From contig QHZK01000020.1 of assembly GCA_003224635.1 (NCBI GenBank), positions 1 through 14,687 on the forward strand: a stretch of 14,687 nt of DNA, read 5' to 3'. The stretch is from Acidobacteriota bacterium. GTDB taxonomy: Bacteria; Acidobacteriota; Terriglobia; UBA7540. The position numbers and the translations under genes are program-made. Below are positions 1 through 6,277 of this stretch, piece by piece; within the stretch, counting starts at the first letter, position 1; each line of letters starts with the position of its first letter. The notes beneath the pieces are model-generated. The model did not search any database and was not told the origin of the DNA. It saw only the letters and a program-made list of their open reading frames with translations.

Positions 1-108
1 CTCTCCCACTTCCCGCCCACCGACATCATGGCAGTGTTGATGACTGCGTCGCTCGCTGGATTCCTGCTGATGATTTCGAGTGGAGTCCGGGGCCGCGACG
101 GGATCTAA
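1..108 (+). CDS. C-terminal tail of an unidentified membrane protein (partial, 5' end outside window)
   Basis: An open frame enters from the left edge and ends at TAA (106-108), giving 35 residues. A hydrophobic stretch of about 20 residues (from IMAVLM to FLLMISS) is followed by a short basic tail, VRGRDGI, which would suit a last transmembrane helix with a cytoplasmic end. Nothing in this fragment identifies a family. It is the only plus-strand gene in the left third and converges on the minus-strand FecR-domain gene, with palindromes between the two. The frame is short, so it could be non-coding by chance; the hydrophobic character and the stop just before the intergenic repeats favour a real gene end. 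Confidence 0.4.
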   Translation, partial: LSHFPPTDIMAVLMTASLAGFLLMISSGVRGRDGI

Positions 109-150
109 GACGCGTGATGCGACCTCCCGTCGGCCGCGTGGCGGTGTAAA

Positions 151-170
151 GCGCCGCCCTTGAGGGCAGC
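151..170. repeat. REP-like palindrome, unit 0
   Basis: GCCGCCCT (153-160) and AGGGCAGC (163-170) can pair with one G-T wobble. The sequence resembles the reverse complement of the two palindromes that follow (178-202 and 216-240). It lies between convergent genes. Confidence 0.45.
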
Positions 171-177
171 ATACGGT

Positions 178-202
178 GTGTCGGGCAGAAGCCCGGCGCT
201 AC
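178..202. repeat. REP-like palindromic repeat, copy A
   Basis: A 25-base unit that matches 216-240 at 23 of 25 positions. Its core is CGGGC-AGAA-GCCCG, a short hairpin with a four-base loop, and it ends in GGCGCTAC like copy B. Two near-identical palindromes 38 bases apart, in a gap between convergent genes, is the usual arrangement of dispersed extragenic palindromes. Confidence 0.65.
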
Positions 203-215
203 GGGAAGTACAAAC

Positions 216-240
216 GTGCCGGGCTGAAGCCCGGCGCTAC
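216..240. repeat. REP-like palindromic repeat, copy B
   Basis: The second 25-base unit. It has a perfect 7-bp stem GCCGGGC (218-224) and GCCCGGC (229-235) around a TGAA loop, and differs from copy A at only two positions. From memory, similar CCGGGCTGAAGCCCGGCGC elements are scattered in acidobacterial genomes; this needs a genome-wide count. Confidence 0.65.
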
Positions 241-244
241 TAAA

Positions 245-291
245 CAAAAAAAGGGCGGAACTCACGACTTTGATCGTAAGCCCCGCCCTTT
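245..291 (-). terminator. Rho-independent terminator of the FecR-domain gene
   Basis: Read on the minus strand, AAAGGGCGG (from 291-283) pairs perfectly with CCGCCCTTT (from 258-250) and is followed by a run of seven Ts. The 24-base interior can form a second stem (seven positions with one mismatch), extending the hairpin. It lies 28 bases past the stop codon at 319. Confidence 0.85.
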
Positions 292-318
292 GTGAAATCG
301 GCTGAGTGTCTCGCTCAA

Positions 319-1161
319 CTACGGGCAGGTAGTGCCCACTGGCGTGAACGGGGTGGCGGTCGGTGTGCCAAAGAGCGTGTTGAGCGCGCAGCCGGCGGCG
401 ACTGCGTTCGTATTCGCCGTATTTGCTGCGTCCTTCGCAGCCAAGGCATCGGAGTCAGCCTTATTGGCAGCCGCAGTCGCCGCATTCGAAGCGTCCTTGG
501 CGTCGCTTGCCCTGGACATTGCCAGGCCCGCCAAAACCGCAGCCGTTGCGCCAGCCGCAACCGCAATCCACATCACCGCGCTTGAGCCTCCGCCGCCGTA
601 GGTTTGTGCTCCACCCGCCTGCTGCGGGGACCGCGATACTTTGGCGATGAACTTGGCCGACTGGCCCTGGGGTATCTCCGTTGTCTTTCCGTTGCCCTCA
701 GCGCGCAGCAAGCCCTCCTTGGTGGTCACAATCAGCGTATCACCGGTCATCGCCACTTCACCCAGTGTCTTGAAACCCTTTCCTGGCACGATGGAGAGGT
801 TCCCAATTCGCAAGCGCAGGAGGGCCTGGTCTTCCGCGGGGTGATAGACCGAAGCGCTACCCTTGGACAGGAAGGCTGTCACCTCGCTCGCATCCCGCCC
901 GAATGAGGCCACCGAGTCCTTGCCAAAAACCATTCGGCTCCCGCTACCCACAGTCACGACCGCGGCGCCGTCACGCACTTCGAGGTCATCACCGCTGAAG
1001 ATCGTGTTGCCGGCAACGAGCGCCTGCCCTCCGAGGCTGGCGTGGGTGGCGCCAGCTACGGACCCAACGATCAGCGAGCCAGCGAACGCGGAGCCCGCCG
1101 CGAGCAATCCAAGAACCAGTAGAAATAGTGAGACGCGAACGCTTGTACCTTTTTTCGCCAT
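319..1161 (-). CDS. FecR-domain protein with signal peptide and C-terminal membrane anchor
   Basis: The product has 280 residues. A signal peptide comes first (basic MAKKGTSVRV, hydrophobic core, likely cut after SAFA at residue 27). A FecR-like beta domain spans about residues 30-175, with the usual pattern of a ground-state gain, GDDLEVRDGAAVVTVG and a later GDTLIVTTKEG. A glycine-rich linker leads to a hydrophobic helix at about 195-214, then an Ala/Asp/Asn-rich stretch (about 216-255) that could form a helix or coiled coil. Cysteines at 258 and 279 could pair. ATG at 1161 is chosen because AGGAGGG stands 7 bases upstream and a promoter at 1226-1254 would exclude the open frame that extends to 1374. 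In classical iron uptake FecR passes a signal to a sigma factor. No sigma factor is adjacent here, so such a role is not supported and the function is unknown. Confidence 0.85.
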   Translation of the reverse strand: MAKKGTSVRVSLFLLVLGLLAAGSAFAGSLIVGSVAGATHASLGGQALVAGNTIFSGDDLEVRDGAAVVTVGSGSRMVFGKDSVASFGRDASEVTAFLSKGSASVYHPAEDQALLRLRIGNLSIVPGKGFKTLGEVAMTGDTLIVTTKEGLLRAEGNGKTTEIPQGQSAKFIAKVSRSPQQAGGAQTYGGGGSSAVMWIAVAAGATAAVLAGLAMSRASDAKDASNAATAAANKADSDALAAKDAANTANTNAVAAGCALNTLFGTPTATPFTPVGTTCP

Positions 1162-1168
1162 TACGCAA

Positions 1169-1175
1169 CCCTCCT
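1169..1175 (-). promoter_or_regulatory. Ribosome binding site deciding the FecR-domain gene start
   Basis: AGGAGGG on the minus strand, 7 bases before ATG 1161. It fixes the start there rather than at the upstream in-frame ATG 1374. Confidence 0.8.
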
Positions 1176-1225
1176 GCTTGGGGCGGGCGTAGAGAATTCC
1201 TTTCGCGCCCGAAACTAAGTCACAT

Positions 1226-1254
1226 AATGTAAATAACTCATGAGTACGTGTCAA
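1226..1254 (-). promoter_or_regulatory. Sigma70-type promoter of the FecR-domain gene, with palindrome in spacer
   Basis: Minus strand: a perfect -35 TTGACA (1254-1249), a 17-base spacer, and a -10 TACATT (1231-1226). The expected start of transcription is near 1219, giving a leader of about 58 bases. Inside the spacer is the perfect 10-bp palindrome ACTCATGAGT (1236-1245), a position where a bound repressor or activator could act. Confidence 0.7.
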
Positions 1255-1499
1255 GCAATTTTTTGCTCGACCCCCTGGAGAGCAACCGCCGGGGGGCACG
1301 AACAGGCTGTTTCCCCTTATGCAAACAAGCATCAACTTCGCCTCAGACCGCGTAACGCTTTTGCTTTTAGGCACTTAACCAGGTTACGCTTGGGGGATGA
1401 CCCAGAGACCGGGGGCGGTCTCGACGGCAGAACCACTCGTCGTCGCCATGGCGTTCTGCTCTGCGCGGCTTTTTTGAGCCAAGAAACTACCCAACGCAG

Positions 1500-2897
1500 C
1501 TATTCCGTTGTAGCCAGGACATTCTCTGCTGCAGTCTGTTCCAGGGCCGGGACCTTCTGTTCGCCCCCGCCGCGACCCATGCCGTAGTACCGGAACCCTA
1601 CGCTCTTGGCCTTGGCAATGTCAAAAATGTTCCTGGCATCGACCAGCAGGTCGCCTCGCATGTGTTCCTTGACGCGCCGAAGATCCAAGTTGCGAAACTC
1701 ATTCCATTCTGTCCCGATCACGACAGCATCCGAACCCTCGACCGCTTCATCGCTGTCGGAACAGAATGTAACGCGGTCGCCCTTCAGGACCCGACGAGCT
1801 TGCGCCATCCCCGCAGGATCGAAGAGGCGCAGGCTGCAATTCTCCGCCAGCAGGGCTTCGCAGATTTTGACCGACCGCGATTCGCGCACGTCGTCTGTAT
1901 TCATCTTGAACGAAAGGCCGAGGATGGCGACCACCTTGCCCTCGAGCGACTCCAGGCCCTTCCTCACTTTATCGACCACACGCAGAAACTGCCGATCGTT
2001 GACGGCGACGGCCGCTTCCACCGTCCTGAACTCCTCGCCGTAGCTTCGGGCAGCTTCGATGAGGGCCCGCGTGTCCTTGGGAAAGCAATAGCCGCCGAAG
2101 CCCGGGCCAGGATGCAGGAACTTCGGGCCGATTCGACGGTCCAGGCCGAGGCTGTGCGCGATCACGTGCACGTCGGCGTTGGGCCCGACCGCATCGCACA
2201 AGTTCGCCAGCTCGTTGACAAACGAAACCTTGAGGGCGAGAAACGCGTTGGCCGCGTACTTGGTGAGCTCAGCGGATTCCCACGTCGTGAAAACGAACGG
2301 TGTCTCGATTAGATAAAGGGGCCGATAGATGTCCTTCGCAATCGCCACCGCACGCTCGGAAGCGGTTCCGATCACGATCCGGTTGGGATGAAAGAAGTCC
2401 TCCACCGCCGAGCCTTCGCGAAGAAATTCGGGGTTGGAGACCACGTCGAATTCCGAAGCGCCCGTGCCGGGAGATCGAGACGACAACGACTGGCGCATGC
2501 GGGCGTTCAAGCTCGCCGCCGTACCCACCGGCACGCTGCTCTTGACGACGACCACTTTATATTCTTCCATGGAGTCCGCAATGAGGTCAGCCGCCGACCA
2601 GATCTGGCTGAGGTCGGCCACCCCGTCCTGCCGCATATCGGTGCCGACCGCGACGAAGATCACCAGAGAGTTTCGGATGGAGTGCTTGATGTCGGTTGAA
2701 AAACTCAGGCGCCTTCGTTCGACGTTGCGCCGCACGAGATCCTGAAGCCCAGGCTCGAAGATCGGGATCTTACCCTCAGCCAGCGAGTTTATCTTGTCCT
2801 TATCGATATCGACGCAGGTTACGATCAAGCCGAAGTCGGCCAGGCCCGCCCCCACGACCAGTCCGACGTATCCAGTGCCCATCACGGTGATATGCAT
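1500..2897 (-). CDS. ugd: UDP-glucose 6-dehydrogenase
   Basis: This enzyme oxidises UDP-glucose to UDP-glucuronate with two NAD+ per turnover, in the cytoplasm, feeding capsule, exopolysaccharide or lipopolysaccharide synthesis. The protein has 465 residues, normal to slightly long for the family. The N-terminal Rossmann fold starts at once with GTGYVG (residues 7-12). VVVVKSSVPVGT (about 115-126) and SNPEFLREG (154-162) are family signatures. The catalytic cysteine is Cys271 in GPGFGGYCFPKDT, with the conserved Lys/Asn of the central helix near 223-228 (LKVSFVNEL). The C-terminal UDP-binding domain starts near GKVVAILGLSFK and contains DDVRESRS. The last ~20 residues are a low-complexity tail. 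ATG 2897 has GAGGAG 9 bases upstream. No sugar-nucleotide or glycosyltransferase gene is adjacent, so the polymer it serves cannot be named. Confidence 0.95.
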   Translation of the reverse strand: MHITVMGTGYVGLVVGAGLADFGLIVTCVDIDKDKINSLAEGKIPIFEPGLQDLVRRNVERRRLSFSTDIKHSIRNSLVIFVAVGTDMRQDGVADLSQIWSAADLIADSMEEYKVVVVKSSVPVGTAASLNARMRQSLSSRSPGTGASEFDVVSNPEFLREGSAVEDFFHPNRIVIGTASERAVAIAKDIYRPLYLIETPFVFTTWESAELTKYAANAFLALKVSFVNELANLCDAVGPNADVHVIAHSLGLDRRIGPKFLHPGPGFGGYCFPKDTRALIEAARSYGEEFRTVEAAVAVNDRQFLRVVDKVRKGLESLEGKVVAILGLSFKMNTDDVRESRSVKICEALLAENCSLRLFDPAGMAQARRVLKGDRVTFCSDSDEAVEGSDAVVIGTEWNEFRNLDLRRVKEHMRGDLLVDARNIFDIAKAKSVGFRYYGMGRGGGEQKVPALEQTAAENVLATTE

Positions 2898-2940
2898 GTC
2901 AACACTCTCCTCAGCAGGTCGCCAAAAGAGCGCCCGAACC

Positions 2941-2968
2941 TGCCATGCTGAGCGAAGCGAGGCATCGC
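2941..2968. repeat. Possible dispersed intergenic repeat (GCTGAGCGAAGCGA core)
   Basis: CATGCTGAGCGAAGCGAGGCATC has ATGC and GCAT at its ends around a mirror-symmetric GAGCGAAGCGAG core. From memory, closely related CATxCTGAGCGAAGCGAAGxATC strings occur many times in acidobacterial intergenic DNA. It is single-copy in this window, so repeat status rests on recall. Confidence 0.4.
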
Positions 2969-3038
2969 GCAGCGCCCTAAATTAAAGAGCTTCGTCAACC
3001 GGATATTGTCGCCTAAGATACCAGTGCTCCGCAATACC

Positions 3039-3066
3039 GTAATATACCTTGACCCGAGGATTTCAA
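3039..3066 (-). promoter_or_regulatory. Candidate promoter of the UDP-glucose dehydrogenase gene
   Basis: Minus strand: TTGAAA (3066-3061), a 16-base spacer, then TATTAC (3044-3039). It would give a leader of about 135 bases. The -10 box is only 4 of 6, so this is tentative. A short direct repeat, GAGGATTTC (3056-3064 and 3070-3078), overlaps the -35 region. Confidence 0.3.
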
Positions 3067-3151
3067 GCTGAGGATTTCGCCAGCTCAAACTACCGCCGCC
3101 CTCAAGCGTCGCGCCCTTCTTGTCTGGCTCTTGTGCGGGAGCCTGGCGCGC

Positions 3152-4996
3152 TTACTTTCCGTCAACCGAGAACGCAAGCAGCACGTTACCCGCAATGCCG
3201 TTCGTGTATCCGGCCTGTACGTAGAGCATTCCGCCCACGATGGCCGGTCCCGAGGCGTTGAGCGATCCGCCCTGGGCTTTGGCGCCGTTGACGGTCTCAA
3301 AATCGCGCGCCGCGTCGAAGTCCCAAAGAATCCGCCCATCTCGCGCGTCGTAGGCCCGCAGGTGGCCGTCCAGCGATCCGGAAAACACGATACCTGGGAC
3401 CACGGTGACCGGCGCCATCTGCGCCGCGCTGCATCCAGCACGGGAGACGCAGGCGGGTTTGGGCGGAGGTGCGTACCAGACTTTCTCCCCGGTGGCGATG
3501 CGCAGCGCAAACAGGCCGCCGCCCGCGTCCGCCTTGGTGTCTTGCCAGTCAGAGAGGGGAAAATACGCGATGTTTTCGTCCGAGCCGCCTCCCCACTCGA
3601 TTCCTCCCAGCGCGCCGCCGCGACCGATGCGAGTCTCCCACACGATTCTGCCTTCGTGGTCAGGATCGAGCCCATACACGACCCCGGACTTCTGCGCTGC
3701 AATCAACAGACGCCTGCCGCCGGGCAATGACCGGAGGACGGGAGGCGCCCCAAAATCGAAGTCCTCGCCCGGGTTTTCGGGGCAATTCGACTTGTCCGGC
3801 GCGACGCAGGCGATATTCCAGCGGTCGTTCGGAGTCAGTTGCCGAAACCAGCGCATCTTGCCAGACGCCCTGTCGAACGCCATGATCGCATCCGTGTACG
3901 GGCTGGGCGGATCGGAATAGCTGTTGCCCGTGGCGACGTAGAGGGCTCCACGCTTGGGATCCGCTGAGGGTGGCGACCACACGGCCGCCCCGGAAGGTCC
4001 CCAGAGCTCGGTCCCTACGGCGTTTCTGCGACCGGTCGGCGTCGCGGTCTCCGGTACCGTGTAAGCCTTCCAGATTTGCTTGCCCGATTGCGCGTCAAGA
4101 GCCACCACGCTCCCCCGGAACGTACAGCACGGATATTTCGGATCAGTTGCCGAACCTTCTTCCCCCGAAGAAACCGGAACATAAAGTCGGCCGTCGAACA
4201 ACAGAGGCGATCCGGTAATGCGGGCGGCGGGATGCGAGTCAACACTGGCTTTCCACAGGAGCGACCCGGTGGAAGCGTCCACAGCGTAGACGTTGGCGCT
4301 GGTGTCACCGAAATAGGCCATACGGCGGTCAGGCGAGACGGATACAGCCGTCTTTACTGTGGACGGGGCCTTATACGTCCAGTAGATGCAGCCGCTCTGC
4401 GCGTCGAGCCCATAGACCGTGCCGTCCTCGCTTCCGACGAACACGCGACCGGCGACCACCGTCGGCTGGCCAAAGGTGGACCAGGCGCCCGGAAAGCCGA
4501 AGGCCCACTTCAGCTTGAGCTTGCGGACCGAGTCGCGATCGAGGCCCGCGGCGTTCGCTGGCTGAAACCGGGTGTTGGATGGGTCCACTCCCCAGCCGTT
4601 CCACACTGGATCGTTTTCGGGGACGGCCGGCTTTGCGGCGCAGACGCCGGAACCGCGGGGAACACTCGAGGCTGGAGCGTCGGCGGTGGGAGCATTCGAG
4701 CCCGCCAGGTATTCGGCCACGAGGGCGCGCTCGGGTGCGCTGAGGAGGTCGCCCTGAGGTTTCATGGCGCCCGACTCAAGGGCTCGGAGGACCGAGCCAC
4801 GGGACATCTGGCGGAGCACCTCGGGCAGCGGGGCGCGAGTGCCGCTGTTCGCCCGATGGCAGGTCGCGCACTTGTGCTCGAAGATGTCGGCGCCCTGCGG
4901 GCTCTCGGCCCAGCTTGCCGAAACCGCGAGAATCAGCGCCAACGCACTGCGCGCCAAGTCGGCGCGTATCAGATAATAAGGCTCCCTGCGTCGCAT
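3152..4996 (-). CDS. Exported PQQ-dependent quinohaemoprotein dehydrogenase (PVA dehydrogenase-like), N-terminal cytochrome c
   Basis: The protein has 614 residues. An arginine-rich start and hydrophobic core form a signal peptide, likely cut after SASWA (residue 30). A small cytochrome c domain follows: CATCH (43-47) binds haem c, and Met78 in SGAMKPQGDLLS is the likely sixth ligand. After a linker, about residues 130-610 are a PQQ-type eight-bladed propeller with repeated blades such as VYGLDAQSG, VYAVDASTG and LRAYDARDG. Adjacent cysteines C290-C291 (YPCCTFRG) match the vicinal disulphide near PQQ. The domain order and CCTFRG motif resemble polyvinyl-alcohol dehydrogenase, but such proteins act on various alcohols, so the substrate is unknown. 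It should act in the periplasm, passing electrons from PQQ to haem to the respiratory chain. AGGGG precedes ATG 4996. No PQQ-synthesis gene is nearby. It is divergent from the reductase gene at 5180. Confidence 0.88.
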   Translation of the reverse strand: MRRREPYYLIRADLARSALALILAVSASWAESPQGADIFEHKCATCHRANSGTRAPLPEVLRQMSRGSVLRALESGAMKPQGDLLSAPERALVAEYLAGSNAPTADAPASSVPRGSGVCAAKPAVPENDPVWNGWGVDPSNTRFQPANAAGLDRDSVRKLKLKWAFGFPGAWSTFGQPTVVAGRVFVGSEDGTVYGLDAQSGCIYWTYKAPSTVKTAVSVSPDRRMAYFGDTSANVYAVDASTGSLLWKASVDSHPAARITGSPLLFDGRLYVPVSSGEEGSATDPKYPCCTFRGSVVALDAQSGKQIWKAYTVPETATPTGRRNAVGTELWGPSGAAVWSPPSADPKRGALYVATGNSYSDPPSPYTDAIMAFDRASGKMRWFRQLTPNDRWNIACVAPDKSNCPENPGEDFDFGAPPVLRSLPGGRRLLIAAQKSGVVYGLDPDHEGRIVWETRIGRGGALGGIEWGGGSDENIAYFPLSDWQDTKADAGGGLFALRIATGEKVWYAPPPKPACVSRAGCSAAQMAPVTVVPGIVFSGSLDGHLRAYDARDGRILWDFDAARDFETVNGAKAQGGSLNASGPAIVGGMLYVQAGYTNGIAGNVLLAFSVDGK

Positions 4997-5157
4997 CCGG
5001 ACCCCTTAGTGCGCGTTCAGCGAAGATGAGCACAAATTCCCCGCTGCCCTATTGGACGCTCGACAAGGCTTGCCGGGTTGCGACCGGGCTTGTGACACGC
5101 ATGTTGAAAGACCGGAATGTTAGAGCAGCATTCCAAGCAACGCGCTCCCGGTTCGGT

Positions 5158-5163
5158 TATACT
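5158..5163 (+). promoter_or_regulatory. Possible -10 element for the ferredoxin-NADP reductase gene
   Basis: TATACT (5 of 6 to consensus) lies 16 bases before ATG 5180. There is no clear -35 (AAGCAA at 5135-5140). If used, transcription would start near 5170, which would cut into the ribosome binding site of ATG 5180 and favour the later ATG at 5198. Confidence 0.3.
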
Positions 5164-5179
5164 CTATCGAGGTGAGCGT

Positions 5180-5959
5180 ATGGGAAGCCAGTCAGTAATG
5201 GCAAGGGTAGGCGAAAAATATCAGACAGCTCGGATCACCGGACGCCGGGACTATGCCCCGGACCTGTGGTCCATACGGATCAGGCCGGAGCAAAAGCTGC
5301 TGTTCAAACCGGGCCAGTACGCGACCATCGGAGTCGAGCGCGACGGGCGCGTGATCGAGCGGCCCTACTCGATTGTCTCGAGCCCGGCGGAAGATGAGAT
5401 TGAATTCTTCTTCGAGCTCGTGCCCGGGGGCGGGCTCACGCCCCTTCTCTACAACCTCCCGGCGGGTGAGGCGCTTTTGATGCGCCGGCAGGCCAAAGGA
5501 CTGTTTACCCTCGACGCCAAGAGCGGCCACACGCGCCACTACCTGGTCAGCACGGTCACTGGCGTCGCTCCCTACGTCAGCATGGCGCGGACGCTGGCGC
5601 AGGAGGCCGAAGCGGGAAAACCCGTCAGCCAGAAATTGGTGATGCTGCAGGCAGCGAGCCGCTCCTGGGAATTTGCTTACCGGGAGGAGCTCGAGGCTCT
5701 CGCCAAGAAGTTCCACTGGCTGTGCTACGTTCCCGCGATCAGCCGCCCCTGGGAGGACCCGGCCTGGAAGGGCGAGGTTGGCCGCGCGGAAGACGTGCTC
5801 AGAAAATATCTGGACTCGCTCGGACTTGAGCCGTCGGATACCACGGCTTACCTCTGCGGCCACCCTAAAATGATCGCCAATTCCAAAGGAATCCTCCAGC
5901 GGCGCGGCTTCCCCAAAGAATTCATCCGTGAAGAAGTATATTGGGTGCCGAAGAAGTGA
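5180..5959 (+). CDS. Ferredoxin/flavodoxin-NADP(+) reductase (FNR family)
   Basis: An FAD enzyme that moves electrons between NADPH and ferredoxin or flavodoxin in the cytoplasm; 259 residues, the size of bacterial Fpr-type reductases. The FAD domain (about 10-110) carries FKPGQYATIGV and RPYSIVSS (61-68), the flavin-binding RxYS. The NADP domain (about 115-255) has YLVSTVTGVAPYVSM (126-131 is VTGVAP where many relatives show GTGxAP), SRSWEFAYREELE, which fits the 2'-phosphate region, and LCGHPKM (225-231). The C-terminus is EEVYWVPKK. ATG 5180 has GAGGTGA 4 bases upstream. An in-frame ATG at 5117 has no such site, and ATG 5198 with GGGAAG is a fair alternative. It stands alone and is divergent from the PQQ enzyme. 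No ferredoxin gene is adjacent, so the redox partner is unknown. Confidence 0.87.
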   Translation: MGSQSVMARVGEKYQTARITGRRDYAPDLWSIRIRPEQKLLFKPGQYATIGVERDGRVIERPYSIVSSPAEDEIEFFFELVPGGGLTPLLYNLPAGEALLMRRQAKGLFTLDAKSGHTRHYLVSTVTGVAPYVSMARTLAQEAEAGKPVSQKLVMLQAASRSWEFAYREELEALAKKFHWLCYVPAISRPWEDPAWKGEVGRAEDVLRKYLDSLGLEPSDTTAYLCGHPKMIANSKGILQRRGFPKEFIREEVYWVPKK

Positions 5960-6275
5960 TTCTGGATTTTAGATTTTGGACCTGAAAGACCGCGCTGAGA
6001 GGGGGAGCCCCGTCAAATAATAAGCGGCTCTTGTGCACTCGATGATGCTTCAATGTCCCCTTCAAAGTTCACAGAGCTCACCAAGTTCACCCCGCCGCCC
6101 TCATCACCGGAAACCCCATATTTTTCGTAGAGGCGCGCGAGCCTTGCTTCCTCCGTGGCAGAAATGCCGCACTTGCCTTCGTCCACTTCGTCTTGATCCC
6201 CAGCTTGCGCCGCACCATGCGCCCGATCCAGAGCGATGCGAGCTTTCTACGACCAGGTAGAGAGAGGCGCCTTTT
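5960..6275. other. Gene-poor gap between convergent reductase and SnoaL-like genes
   Basis: No complete gene is seen. Near the left is an AT-rich ATTTTAGATTTTGG stretch with no hairpin. Most of the gap is covered by a minus-strand open frame that may be a decayed gene (6013-6246). At the right end a plus-strand hairpin precedes six Ts (6243-6277). Confidence 0.5.
6013..6246 (-). pseudogene. Possible decayed coding fragment, family unknown
   Basis: A 77-codon open frame runs between an in-frame TAG (6249-6247) and a TGA (6015-6013). It has no ATG. The translation looks protein-like and acidic (segments EARLARLYEKYGVSGDE and VNFEGDIEASSSAQEPLII), and about 55% of third positions are G or C. 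Just upstream, in a different frame, is KKGASLYLVVE, which would join smoothly to KARIALDRAHG after a single frameshift near 6249. This suggests, but does not prove, a frameshifted remnant. I do not recognise the family. Confidence 0.25.
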
Positions 6276-6277
6276 TT
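6243..6277 (+). terminator. Possible plus-strand terminator (convergent gap)
   Basis: CTTTCTAC (6243-6250) can pair with GTAGAGAG (6257-6264), with one G-T wobble and a six-base loop. A GGCGCC palindrome and six Ts (6272-6277) follow. The gap between stem and T-run is longer than usual. It could stop transcripts from the reductase gene before they enter the convergent SnoaL-like gene. Confidence 0.3.

Larger units (their letters stand above)
1162..1499. other. Gene-free stretch between the FecR-domain and UDP-glucose dehydrogenase genes
   Basis: No convincing gene on either strand. It holds the FecR promoter and ribosome binding site. Further upstream are two inverted repeats: GCGTAAC (1350-1356) with GTTACGC (1383-1389), and GAGACC (1405-1410) with GGTCTC (1417-1422). 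These lie upstream of the identified promoter and downstream of the UDP-glucose dehydrogenase stop. They could belong to the 3' end of that transcript or to a small RNA; no known riboswitch class was recognised. Confidence 0.6.

Noticed and set aside
1162..1374. N-terminal extension of the FecR-domain protein to ATG 1374
   Set aside because: It would bury the signal peptide at residue 72 and cover a strong promoter; AGGAGGG fits ATG 1161.
1236..1422. Known riboswitch in the 1162-1499 gap
   Set aside because: Checked for the recalled core strings of cyclic-di-GMP, TPP and cobalamin classes; none is convincing.
1467..1480. GGCT-TTTTTG-AGCC hairpin as a terminator of ugd
   Set aside because: The stem is only four base pairs and there is no T-run on the minus strand after it.
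4076..5029. 317-codon plus-strand open frame opposite the PQQ enzyme
   Set aside because: It is antisense to a protein with clear haem and propeller motifs; composition is that of a GC-rich shadow and no domain is seen.
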